Assembly: GCA_963821705.1 (NCBI GenBank)
Contig: CAWGEV010000006.1
Coordinates: 310,001-374,000 of the forward strand
Source of the DNA: DASUPK01 sp963821705
GTDB taxonomy: Bacteria; Actinomycetota; Thermoleophilia; Solirubrobacterales; 70-9
Length of the DNA stretch: 64,000 nucleotides
Direction of reading: 5' to 3'
Shown here: positions 30,532-38,769 of the stretch, piece after piece
Position numbering within the stretch: position 1 is the stretch's first letter
How the letters are laid out: each line of letters opens with the position of its first letter
The notes under the pieces: model-generated
Told to the model about the DNA's origin: nothing
Database searches by the model: none
What the model saw: the letters and a program-made list of their open reading frames with translations, nothing else
Made by a program: the position numbers and the translations under genes

Positions 30532-31175
30532 TGCGGGGACTCCTTATCGAGGGCGATGTTGAGCTCGAGCACGTTCACGCCGGGCTCGCCGAGGACCCCG
30601 AGGGCGCGCCCGTCGGTGTTCTGGTCGATCAGCTGGTTGACCCGGTCGAGCGGGATGCCGCGCACCTTCGCGACCCGGTGTGCCTGGATCCGCGCGTTCG
30701 CCTGAGATATGTGGGGGTCGACGCCGGAGGCCGACGAGGTGATCGCGTCGACCGGGACGTCGCGCCGCGTCAGTCCCGGGTCATATGGCCGGTTGAGCGC
30801 CAGATAGGTCTTGATGTAGCCCTTGAACTGCTGCATCAGGGCCTTGTTGTTGGGCCCGAGGTTGTTGAAGAAGGTGACGTCGGGGCTGTAGGTGGTCACC
30901 GACGGCCGCGGCTGGAAGTAGCGCGGGTTCGGGGTCTTGACCTGCTTCTTCGCGTACTTGGGCTTCTTCGAGTTGTCGTTGGGGCGGCGCAGGTCGAAGC
31001 TCTGGCCGATCAGCTTGGAGCCCACTACCTTGCCGTCGAGCTTCACCTGGCTGCCGTCGGACTTGTTCGGGAACAGGACCTGGGAGACGCCGGTGGCGAT
31101 CAGCGGATAGGCGAGGCCGAAGATCAGCGTGAAGGCGACTGCGGCGACGACCGATGCGATCAGGTCGCGCCTCAT
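30528..31175 (-). CDS. kdpC: KdpC, accessory subunit of the K+-transporting ATPase
   Basis: 215 residues. N-terminal membrane helix (about 8-30, 'AAVAFTLIFGLAYPLIATGVSQ') and periplasmic domain with 'GSKLIGQSFD', 'FFNNLGPNNKAL', 'PVDAITSSASGVDPHISQANARIQ' and 'GRALGVLGEPGVNVLELNIAL', the KdpC signature blocks. ATG 31175 overlaps the kdpA stop by 4 bp. It has a lysine-rich segment (about 70-85) not typical of all KdpC proteins. Positioned between kdpA and kdpB. Confidence 0.95.
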   Translation of the reverse strand: MRRDLIASVVAAVAFTLIFGLAYPLIATGVSQVLFPNKSDGSQVKLDGKVVGSKLIGQSFDLRRPNDNSKKPKYAKKQVKTPNPRYFQPRPSVTTYSPDVTFFNNLGPNNKALMQQFKGYIKTYLALNRPYDPGLTRRDVPVDAITSSASGVDPHISQANARIQAHRVAKVRGIPLDRVNQLIDQNTDGRALGVLGEPGVNVLELNIALDKESPQ

Positions 31176-32944
31176 GTCGGGAACCCGAGCTGGTTGGTGA
31201 GGCCCTGGACGACCGGGCCGAGGAGGACCGCGGGGAAGAAGGTGAGGGCGGCGACGATCACGATCACCGAGAGCAGCAGGATCACGAAGGTGGCGTTGTC
31301 GGTCCGGAACGTGCCCGGGCCGGCGGGGACGATGCGCTTGACCGAAAGCGATCCGGCGATGGCCAGGGCCGCGAGGAGCGGCACGAAGCGGGCCGATCAG
31401 CATCGAGAGCGCCGCCGAGGAGGTCGGCGAAGGTGATGCCCGAAGGAGCCGACGTTGCCGGGCGCGTGCGGCTGTACGAAGCCCGTGTAGCCGGCGAAGG
31501 CCGAGCCGTTGTTGTTCGCCTGCGAGGTGTAGGCGTAGAGCGTCTCCGAGAAGCCCTGCGGGCCGGGGTTGTAGATCGACGGCGCGCCGAGTGGCTGGCG
31601 ATCGCGATCCCGGTCGGCGATCAGCGCGACCATCGGCGCGAACGAGCAGGCCGATCAGGACCAGCTTCACCTCGCGGGACTCGATCTTCTTGCCCGAGGT
31701 ACTCGGGCGTCCTGCCGACCATCAGGCCGGCGATGAAGACCGCCAGCAGGACCGTGCAGCAGCATCCCGTAGAGGCCCGAGCCGACCCCGCCGAAGATCA
31801 CCTCCCCGGTCATCATGTTGGTCAGCGGGACGAGCCCGCCGAACCCGGTCAGCGAGTCGTGAGCGTTGTTGACCGAGCCGTTGGAGGCGTCGGTGGTGAC
31901 GTCGGTCCACTCGGCGCTGTCGGCGATGCCGAAACGCTGGTCCTTGCCCTCCATGTTGCCGCCGGTCGTGCCGGTGGCCGCCGCGGTGTTCTCGCCGGCG
32001 ACGTGCTGGGCGGGCGAGCCGTGCTGCTCGGCCGCGTAGCCGACCGCGAACAGCGAGATCATGAAGACGAGCATCGTCGCGTAGAGCGCCCAGCCCTGAC
32101 GGCGGTTGCCGACCATGCGCCCGAACTGGGCGGTAGCGGCGGCCGGAATGAGCAGGATGAAGATCGCCTCGACGAAGTTCGAGAACTGCGTCGGGTTCTC
32201 GAACGGCATCGTGCTGTTGACGTTGAAGAACCCGCCGCCGTTGGTGCCGAGCTGCTTGATCGCGATCTGCGACGCGGCCGGACCCATCGCGAGCGTCTGG
32301 TCGAGACCGCCGAGCCCGTGGATCGTGACGTAGCCGCTGAGCGACTGGATCACGCCCTGCGAGACCAGGATCAGCGTGCCGACGACGGCCAGCGGCAGCA
32401 GGATGTAGAGCAGGGTGCGGGTGACGTCGCGCCAGAAGTTGCCGAGCTCCTTCACGCCGCGGCTGGCGAAGCCCCTGATCACGGCGGCGAGCACGGCCAT
32501 GCCGACGGCCGCGGAGACGAAGTTCTGGACCGCCAGGCCGGCCATCTGCGAGAAGTACGACATCGTCGTCTCGCCGCCGTAGTACTGCCAGTTGGTGTTG
32601 GTGACGAACGAGGACGTGGTGTTGAAGGTCACGTCCCACGGCGCCGAGTGGAACCCCTCCGGGTTGAAGGGCTGGATGCTCTGGGTCCGCAGGATCACGT
32701 AGAGAACGACGAAGAAGACGAAGCTGAAGACCACGGTGGTCTTGCCGTAGCTCTTCCAGTCCTGCTCGGTTCGGGCCGAGGGACCGATCACCCGGTAGAT
32801 CAGCCGCTCGAGCCAGCCCAGCGGGCGCTCGAGCATCAGCCGCTCGCCCATGTAGACCCGCGCCATGTAGCCGCCGAGGAGCGGCACCAGCGCCGTAAGG
32901 ACGGCGACGTAGATCGCCAGCTGCAGCCAGCCGTTGACGGTCAC
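31172..32944 (-). pseudogene. kdpA: KdpA, potassium-binding subunit, with six inferred single-base insertions
   Basis: Frame from GTG 32944 (overlapping the kdpF stop) is intact for about 395 codons: 'GTNGGGFFNVNSTMPFENPT', 'NTTSSFVTNTNWQYY' and 'TGEVIFGGVGSGLYGMLL' are selectivity-filter and conserved regions. The C-terminal third is recognisable but spread over all three frames (TVLLAVFIAGLMVGRTPEYLG, KKIESREVKLVLIGLL, PLGAPSIYNPGPQGFSE, FADLLGG, LSMLIG, LLAALAIAGSL). Six +1 insertions between about 31757 and 31391 explain it, and six together restore the original frame, so the true protein would be about 588 residues. Sequence error is more likely than decay. Confidence 0.9.
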
Positions 32945-33030
32945 AGGTTCTCGCCGCGCAGCAGCGCGTAGAGCAGGTAGAAGAACAGCAGGATGGAGAC
33001 GACGAGCATCGAGCCCTCGGCGAAGCTCAT
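32941..33030 (-). CDS. kdpF: KdpF, small stabilising subunit
   Basis: 29 residues (ATG 33030): one membrane helix ending 'LLFFYLLYALLRGENL', the KdpF C-terminal pattern (Y-x-x-Y-A-L-L-R-P/G-E). TGA overlaps the kdpA GTG, so it is coupled to kdpA. Confidence 0.88.
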   Translation of the reverse strand: MSFAEGSMLVVSILLFFYLLYALLRGENL

Positions 33031-33107
33031 ATGCGGTCCAGCCCGTCGATCAGGAAGTAGAGGGCCACGAAGACCACCAGCGCTATCCCGATTGAGATCA
33101 GATCCAT
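33027..33107 (-). CDS. 26-residue membrane peptide at head of kdp operon
   Basis: ATG 33107 to TGA 33027 encodes MDLISIGIALVVFVALYFLI then DGLDRI: one membrane helix and a short charged end. Its stop overlaps the kdpF start by 4 bp (ATGA), so it is translationally coupled to kdpF. GGAGGATCG lies a few bases upstream on the antisense side; on the coding strand CGATCCTCCAAGC precedes it, a poor ribosome site. Similar tiny peptides upstream of kdpF occur in other bacteria to my knowledge, without a name. Confidence 0.65.
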   Translation of the reverse strand: MDLISIGIALVVFVALYFLIDGLDRI

Positions 33108-33135
33108 GCTTGGAGGATCGATCCCCGCGCGTGAA

Positions 33136-33160
33136 GGCCCCGTTCAGGTTCGGTGGGGCC
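33136..33160 (-). promoter_or_regulatory. Hairpin in the kdp leader
   Basis: GGCCCC...GGGGCC, 6-bp stem, 13-base loop, in the 79-bp gap between the KdpE stop (33187) and the first kdp peptide. CCTTCAC occurs on either side of it on the minus strand (33165-33171 and 33130-33136 approximately), possible KdpE half-sites. No U-run follows, so a terminator is less likely. Confidence 0.4.
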
Positions 33161-33186
33161 TCATAAAGATGTTGTGAAGGTCGCCC

Positions 33187-33911
33187 TCAGGCCGTGAAGC
33201 GGTAGCCGACGCCCGGATCGGTGCGGATGTAGCGCGGCCCGTCGGGAGGCTCGATCTTCCGCCTCAGGTTCGCGATGTGGGTCCGGAGGGACTGAGTGTC
33301 CTCCTCCCACCCCGGGCCCCAGACCTCTGTGAGCAGTGCCCGGTGGGTCATCAGGCGCCCCCGGTTGCCGGCCAGCGTGCTCAGCAGGTCGAACTCGATC
33401 GGGGTGAGATGGATCTCGTCCCCGTCGCGGGTCACCGTGTGGGCTGCCAGGTCGATCTCGAGCCCGTCGGCGCTGATGGCGGGCTCCTCCGCGCCGTCCC
33501 AGCCCGGCGCAGTGCCGCGTTCAGCCTCGCGACTAGCTCATTTGGGCCGAACGGCTTCGTGACGTAGTCATCCGCGCCGGCCTCGAGCGCCCTCACCTTC
33601 TGCTCCTCCTCCCCCACCGCCGAGAGCACAAGGATCGGCATGTCGCTCCAGGAGCGAATGCTGCGCGTGACCTCCACCCCATCCCCGTCGGGCAGGATCA
33701 AGTCGATGATCGCGGCGTCGGGCGGCTTGACGGAGGCGGCGTCGAGGGCCTCCTTCGCGTCCGCCGTCTCGACGACCTCGAAGCCTGCGTCCTTGAGCAC
33801 GACGCGGAGCGCACGGCGGATCTGCATCTCGTCGTCGCAGACGAGGATCCGCTGGTCATCGCCCTGCCGACGCGGGCGAGACCGGCTCGGCGGGGCGCTC
33901 GGCCGGCGCAT
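33187..33911 (-). pseudogene. kdpE: KdpE response regulator, one internal frameshift
   Basis: Receiver part: 'RILVCDDEMQIRRALRVVLKD', phospho-Asp in 'AIIDLILPDGDG', 'YVTKPFGPNEL'. After 'LNAALRRAG' the frame breaks near 33500, and the DNA-binding domain continues in another frame ('IHLTPIEFDLLSTLAGNRGRLMTH', 'LRTHIANLRRKIEP', 'DPGVGYRF'). The start is uncertain. ATG 33911 in the receiver frame overlaps the kinase by 56 bp. ATG 33859, which overlaps the kinase stop as ATGA and is the conventional coupled start, would need another missing base. The regulator would activate the kdp operon directly downstream. Confidence 0.82.
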
Positions 33912-35295
33912 CCCCAAGCGGGAACTCGACCACGAAGGTCGTTCCCTGACCGGGCAGAGACTCGACGGAGACCCTGCCTCCGTTGGCCTCGACGAAGCCC
34001 TTGACGATCGCGAGCCCCAGACCGGCGCCGGTGTGCGAAGGGTCGTCCGCCCCCTGGTAGAAGGCCTCGAAGATGCGCCCCAGGTCCCGCTCCGGGATGC
34101 CGGGTCCACGGTCCACGACCCTGACCACGACCCTCCCCGAGACCTCGCGTGCCCGCACCGAGACCCGCTCGCCCCCGGAGTAGCGGGCGGCATTGGAGAG
34201 GAGGTTGACGAAGGCGCGCTCGAGCTGGGCTGCGTCCGCCCGGATGAAGGGCAGGCTCTCGTCGATCGAGAGCTGGAAGCGGTCGGGATCGACGTCCAGG
34301 TGGTCGATCGCCGCCTCGACGACCTCCTCGATCGAGGTCCAGTCGGTGGACGGCTCCGCGGTGCCGGTGCGCAGCCGCGAGAGGTCGAGCAGGTTGTCGA
34401 CGAGGCCCGCGAGCCGGTCGGCGTCGTCGACGATGGCCTCCCGCAGGTCGACCTTGTCCTCGTCGTCGATCGTCGGCGAGGTGAGCGCCTCCGCGGCCGC
34501 GCGGATCGCGGTGATCGGCGTCCGCAGGTCGTGCGAGACGGTCCGGAGCAGGGCGGTCTTGATCTCGTCGCTCCGTCGCAGGGCCTCCGTCTCCACCGTG
34601 GCACTGAGAAGGGACTCGCGGTCGATCGCCGCGGCCACCAGCGCCTCGAGCCCGGGGACCAGGCGACGCTCGAGGCGATCCAGGTTTTCGGGATCGATTC
34701 CCCCTGGGACCACGAGCGTCCCGAGTCGAGCCCCGTCGTGGGTCAGCGGCAGCGAGAGCCTCCCTGGCTGAGCAGGAGCCTCGCCCCGTTGGAGGGCCGC
34801 CGAGGGCAGCTCGAGCGCGGTGGCGATGCGCTCGGCCGCCACCGGCAGGGTGGCATCGAGGCTCGGGCCGCCGAGAAGAGTGCGCGCGAGCTCGGCCATC
34901 AGGTCGGCCTCGCGTCGCCGGGCCTCCGCCTCCTGCGTCCGGCTGCGGGCCAGCTCGGCGAGCGTGCTCGCGATCGCGCCCGTGACGAGGAAGGCGGCGA
35001 GCGCGACCCAGTTCCTCGAGTCCGCGATCGTGAACCGGCCGACCGGTGGGATGTGGAAGAAGTTGAACGCCAGGGCGCTGAGCAGCGCGGTGAGCAGGCC
35101 GAGGCGCAGGCCCCAGAAGATCGAGACCACGATCACCGCGAGCAGGTAGACGACCCCCAGCGAGACGGCGGGCGCGATCGTCTTCAGCGGATAGATCGCG
35201 AGGGTGCAGAGCGCGACCGAGCCGACCGCGACGGCGAGACCGAGCGCTCGCGAGCGAGGCGGTTCGCGCAGCAGAAGCGGGGTGCGAGGCTCCAT
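33856..35295 (-). CDS. KdpD-like sensor histidine kinase (membrane and kinase part)
   Basis: 479 residues. Four membrane helices (about 17-112) with DUF4118 'LAFNFFHIPPVGRFTIADSRN', coiled Arg/Glu linker, GAF-like domain (about 140-230), HisKA H255 in 'VSHDLRTPI', HATPase 'NLLSNAARYSGG', 'DRGPGIP' and 'GAGLGLAIVKGFVEANGG'. No KdpD/USP N-terminus; the separate protein from 26794 probably supplies it. Immediately upstream of kdpE and the kdp genes, all on the minus strand, so this is the cognate kinase for kdp control. Confidence 0.9.
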   Translation of the reverse strand: MEPRTPLLLREPPRSRALGLAVAVGSVALCTLAIYPLKTIAPAVSLGVVYLLAVIVVSIFWGLRLGLLTALLSALAFNFFHIPPVGRFTIADSRNWVALAAFLVTGAIASTLAELARSRTQEAEARRREADLMAELARTLLGGPSLDATLPVAAERIATALELPSAALQRGEAPAQPGRLSLPLTHDGARLGTLVVPGGIDPENLDRLERRLVPGLEALVAAAIDRESLLSATVETEALRRSDEIKTALLRTVSHDLRTPITAIRAAAEALTSPTIDDEDKVDLREAIVDDADRLAGLVDNLLDLSRLRTGTAEPSTDWTSIEEVVEAAIDHLDVDPDRFQLSIDESLPFIRADAAQLERAFVNLLSNAARYSGGERVSVRAREVSGRVVVRVVDRGPGIPERDLGRIFEAFYQGADDPSHTGAGLGLAIVKGFVEANGGRVSVESLPGQGTTFVVEFPLGDAPAERPAEPVSPASAGR

Positions 35296-35375
35296 CTCGA
35301 CTCGAATTATGGCCCCGCGACCCCTCCCCCACGCGGGGGACGGCGCCCACCGCGCGTATATTCGGCAGGCTTTTC

Positions 35376-37286
35376 ATGGCTCGACGGATCCCAAGGGACG
35401 AATCGCTGGCGCGAGTCCACGGCGTGGGCGCGCTCTTTTCCGCCGCCTACGGCAACGTGGGCTCGTCGATCTACTACGCCCTGGGCGTCACGGCCGCCTT
35501 CGCGCTCGGCCTGACGCCGGTCGCCTTCGTGATCGCGGGCCTGATCTTCATGGCAACCGCGGCCACCTACGCGGAGGCGACGGTGATGTTCCCCGAGGCC
35601 GGCGGCTCGTCGAGCTTCGCTCGGCACGCCTTCAACGAGCTGGTCAGCTTCTTCGCGGCCTGGGGCCAGATGCTCAACTACATCATCACGGTCGCGATCT
35701 CGGCCTTCTTCGTCCCGCACTACCTGGCCGTGTTCTGGCCCTGGCTGGGCGACTCGCCGGGGGACATCATCGGCGGCGTCGCGGTGATCGCCTTCCTGGC
35801 CGCCCTGAACGTGAAGGGGACCCAGGAGTCGACGCGGCTCAACCTGATCCTGGCCATCGCGGACCTCTGCACCCAGGTCATCCTGGTGATCATCGGCCTG
35901 GTCCTGGTCTTCAGCCCCAGCATCCTGGTCGACAACGTCCACCTCGGCGTCGCGCCGACCTGGGGCGATTTCCTCCTCGGGATCGCGGTCGCGATGATCG
36001 CCTACACCGGGATCGAGACGATCTCGAACATGTCGGAGGAGGCGAAGGACGCCTCGAAGACGATCCCGAAGGGGGTCGGGCTGACGGTGCTTGCCGTGCT
36101 CGGCCTCTACGCCCTGCTGCCGCTGATCGCGCTCTCCGCGATGCCCGTCCACCAGGTGGCGGGCCACTACACGACCGACCTCGGCACGAAGTTCGCGGAC
36201 GATCCGGTTCTCGGCATCGTCCAGAACCTGGGACTGAGCGAGGGCCTCACCAACATCCTGCGCTACTACGTCGGTGTCCTGGCCGCGGTGATCCTGCTGA
36301 TCGCCACCAACGCCGGCCTGATCGGGGTCTCGCGGCTGACCTTCTCGATGGGCCACTACCGCCAGCTGCCGGAGCGGCTGCGCCAGGTCCATCCCAAGTA
36401 CCGGACGCCATATGTCGCGATCCTGGTCTTCTCGGGCATCGCGATCATCACCCTGATCCCCGGCCAGACCAAGTTGCTGGCGACGCTCTACTCGTTCGGG
36501 GCGATGCTCTCCTTCACCATCGCCCACATCTCGGTGATCCGGCTCCGCCAGCGATATCCCGACCACGATCGGGACTGGAAGCCGCCTGGGAGCATCCGCG
36601 CCTTCGGGTTCGACGTGCCGCTGACGGCGGTGTTCGGCGGCTTCGGCACCTTCGCCGCCTGGATCGTCGTCATGGCGCTCAACCCCAGGACGCTGGTCAT
36701 CGGCGCAGCCTGGATGGCGCTCGGCATCTCGATCTACCTGCTCTATCGCCGGTCCCAGGGACTCTCACCCTCCCGGACCCACAAGGTGGTGCTGCCGGAG
36801 CCGCTCGGGGTCGAGGAGGTCGAGTACAAGAGCATCCTGGTCGCCTTCGAGGACGAGGAGCCGTTCTCGGAGCAGACCATGGCCACCGCGGTCAAGCTCG
36901 CCGTCAAGCGTCGCCGGGCGATCCATGTGATCGCGGTGGTCACGGTGCCGAATCACCTGCCGCTCACCGCATCCCTGGACCAGCAGGAGCAGGACGCCCA
37001 GTCCAAGATCGAGCAGGCGAAGCTCATCGGCGGCCGTCGGGTCAGCGGCCACGTCCACCGCGTGCGGACCAACCAGGCCGGGCACTCGATCGCCGAGGAG
37101 GCCCGCGAGCTGAAGGCAAGCGCCCTGGTCATGGGCCTGCGCTATCGGAACGGCGCCCCCCTCTACGGCAAGACGCTGCAGACCGTGCTGGCCGAGCGCC
37201 CGTGCCGCGTGATCGTGGTCGGCGAGCCGGAGCGGGCTCGTGAGGTGGTGGGGCTCAGCGGACCGCCGGTCGGCGCCGCCGCCTAG
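35376..37286 (+). CDS. APC-family transporter fused to a universal stress protein domain
   Basis: 636 residues. About 12 membrane helices (residues 15-450): 'AYGNVGSSIYYALGVTA' in helix 1, 'MFPEAGGSSSFAR', 'YTGIETISNMSEEAKD' in helix 6. The C-terminal USP domain (about 485-620) has 'YKSILVAFEDEEPFSEQTMATA' and ends 'RPCRVIVVGEPE', with a degenerate ATP loop 'GLRYRNGAPLYGKTLQ'. Such fusions are amino-acid or cation carriers gated by a cytosolic nucleotide-binding domain. The gene is divergent from the KdpD-like kinase (80 bp). A deleted relative is at 13092. Confidence 0.9.
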   Translation: MARRIPRDESLARVHGVGALFSAAYGNVGSSIYYALGVTAAFALGLTPVAFVIAGLIFMATAATYAEATVMFPEAGGSSSFARHAFNELVSFFAAWGQMLNYIITVAISAFFVPHYLAVFWPWLGDSPGDIIGGVAVIAFLAALNVKGTQESTRLNLILAIADLCTQVILVIIGLVLVFSPSILVDNVHLGVAPTWGDFLLGIAVAMIAYTGIETISNMSEEAKDASKTIPKGVGLTVLAVLGLYALLPLIALSAMPVHQVAGHYTTDLGTKFADDPVLGIVQNLGLSEGLTNILRYYVGVLAAVILLIATNAGLIGVSRLTFSMGHYRQLPERLRQVHPKYRTPYVAILVFSGIAIITLIPGQTKLLATLYSFGAMLSFTIAHISVIRLRQRYPDHDRDWKPPGSIRAFGFDVPLTAVFGGFGTFAAWIVVMALNPRTLVIGAAWMALGISIYLLYRRSQGLSPSRTHKVVLPEPLGVEEVEYKSILVAFEDEEPFSEQTMATAVKLAVKRRRAIHVIAVVTVPNHLPLTASLDQQEQDAQSKIEQAKLIGGRRVSGHVHRVRTNQAGHSIAEEARELKASALVMGLRYRNGAPLYGKTLQTVLAERPCRVIVVGEPERAREVVGLSGPPVGAAA

Positions 37287-38671
37287 CTGCCCTTCAGCTT
37301 CGGCCCGGCTCGCCAGAGCTCCCGGCCGTGCTTGCCCTCCTTCGCGGTGAAGAACAGGGTGCCGCCGACCGCGACCAGATCCTGCGGATGGCTGCTGGGG
37401 GTGCCGCGGCGGATGTCCCTGGCGACCTTCGTCCCCTTCTTGGTGCCGTCGCTCTGCCAGAGCTCCACGCCGTGCTTCGCGTCGTTCGCGACGAAGTAGA
37501 GAGTCTTCTTGGCGACGGTCAGGGAGACGGCCTGATCGAGCTTCCTGATGAGCTTGGTTCCTCGCGCGGTGCCATCGCTTCGCCACAGCCCTCCACCCGC
37601 CAGGAAGTAGAGGGTCTTCTTCCTCGTGACGAGCGGGGCGGCGATACCACCACCGATCTGCTTGACCAGGTTGGTGCCGACATCGGTCCCGTCGCTTCGC
37701 CAGAGCTCATTGGGGGCGAGGCCCGTATCCGAGGAGAGGAAGTACAGGCTGCCGCCCGAGGCGGTGAAGCAGCACGGTAGATAGGGATTCGCGGAATTGA
37801 CGCGCTTGACCAGGGCCGTGCCCACCTCGGTGCCGTCGCTCCGCCAGAGCGCGGGTCTATTGAGGGTGACGCCGTCATCGGCGCGGAAGTAGAGGGCGCC
37901 GTTGAAGTCGGTGAGCTCCTCCATGGAATTGAGGAACCCCCCTTTTACGAGGCTGGTGCCCGCCGTGGTGCCGTCGCTCCGCCAGAGCTCCGAGTAGCCG
38001 TTGGCCACGCTGAAGTAGAGGATGCCGCCGGCCCCGGCAAGGTCCATGATGCCGCCGGGGATGTGCTTGACGAGACTCGTCCCCGCCGCGGTCCCGTCGC
38101 TTCGCCAGAGCCCACGGCCGCCTTCGGTCCCGTCGTACCCCGCAAAGTAGAGAACGCCGTTGAACCCGGTGGACCAGCCGGGGGAGCCGTCGCCCGGACC
38201 GGGGTTCATGTCCTTGACCATCCTCGTCCCCTTGTCCGTGCCGTCGCTTCGCCAGAGCTCGAAGCCATGGACCCCGTCACTGGCGCCGAAGTAGAAGATG
38301 CGGTTGACGACGGCCAGCGGGTAGAGGCTGCTCCATTCCTTGCCCGGGTTGATGTCCTTGACCATCCTCGTTCCCTTGCCCGTGCCGTCGCTTCGCCAGA
38401 GCTCGAATCCGTGCCTGCCGTCGTCGACGCTCAAATAGACAACGCCTCCGGCGCCCACCAGCGGGCCGCCATACGCGTAGCACGAGTAGCAGCCGCCCAT
38501 GTAGCCGCTGCTGCTGCCGGCGTGGCCCGGCTTGATGTCCTTCACCAGCACGGGCTCGCGGCTCGCCGCGAGGGCACCTGACGGGAGCAGCAGGAGCATG
38601 ACGAGCAGAAGCAGCGCGAACGGCCATGCCGATGCGCGCCATGCGCGAACACTGATCGTCGATTCTCCCAT
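37283..38671 (-). CDS. Secreted ELWxSDGTxxGT-repeat protein
   Basis: 462 residues with a signal peptide (about 12-36, 'WPFALLLLVMLLLLPSGALA'). Eight repeats of about 45 residues each carry [E/G/A]-L-W-[RQ]-S-D-G-T-x-x-G-T followed by x-[LM]-V-[KR]-x-[IL] (for example ELWRSDGTDKGTRMVKD), and a ninth ends degenerate (ELWRAG). These repeats form a beta-propeller-like surface in secreted proteins; function unknown, probably binding. Convergent with 35376, the stops overlapping by 4 bp. Confidence 0.85.
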   Translation of the reverse strand: MGESTISVRAWRASAWPFALLLLVMLLLLPSGALAASREPVLVKDIKPGHAGSSSGYMGGCYSCYAYGGPLVGAGGVVYLSVDDGRHGFELWRSDGTGKGTRMVKDINPGKEWSSLYPLAVVNRIFYFGASDGVHGFELWRSDGTDKGTRMVKDMNPGPGDGSPGWSTGFNGVLYFAGYDGTEGGRGLWRSDGTAAGTSLVKHIPGGIMDLAGAGGILYFSVANGYSELWRSDGTTAGTSLVKGGFLNSMEELTDFNGALYFRADDGVTLNRPALWRSDGTEVGTALVKRVNSANPYLPCCFTASGGSLYFLSSDTGLAPNELWRSDGTDVGTNLVKQIGGGIAAPLVTRKKTLYFLAGGGLWRSDGTARGTKLIRKLDQAVSLTVAKKTLYFVANDAKHGVELWQSDGTKKGTKVARDIRRGTPSSHPQDLVAVGGTLFFTAKEGKHGRELWRAGPKLKGS

Positions 38672-38769
38672 GGCTCATACGACGCTAGGCCGCGGAGCAC
38701 CAGTTCGCATCGGTGCGAAGTGGCGATCTTCCTAAGTGGGGACTACCTAGTGCAGCGGCCCGGTGGCCG

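Noticed and set aside
31154..32971. 605-codon plus-strand frame opposite kdpA
   Set aside because: Antisense to kdpA with charged low-complexity composition; produced by GC bias.
33640..35514. 624-codon plus-strand frame opposite the KdpD-like kinase
   Set aside because: Shadow of 33856 and kdpE; Arg/Asp-rich without domain.
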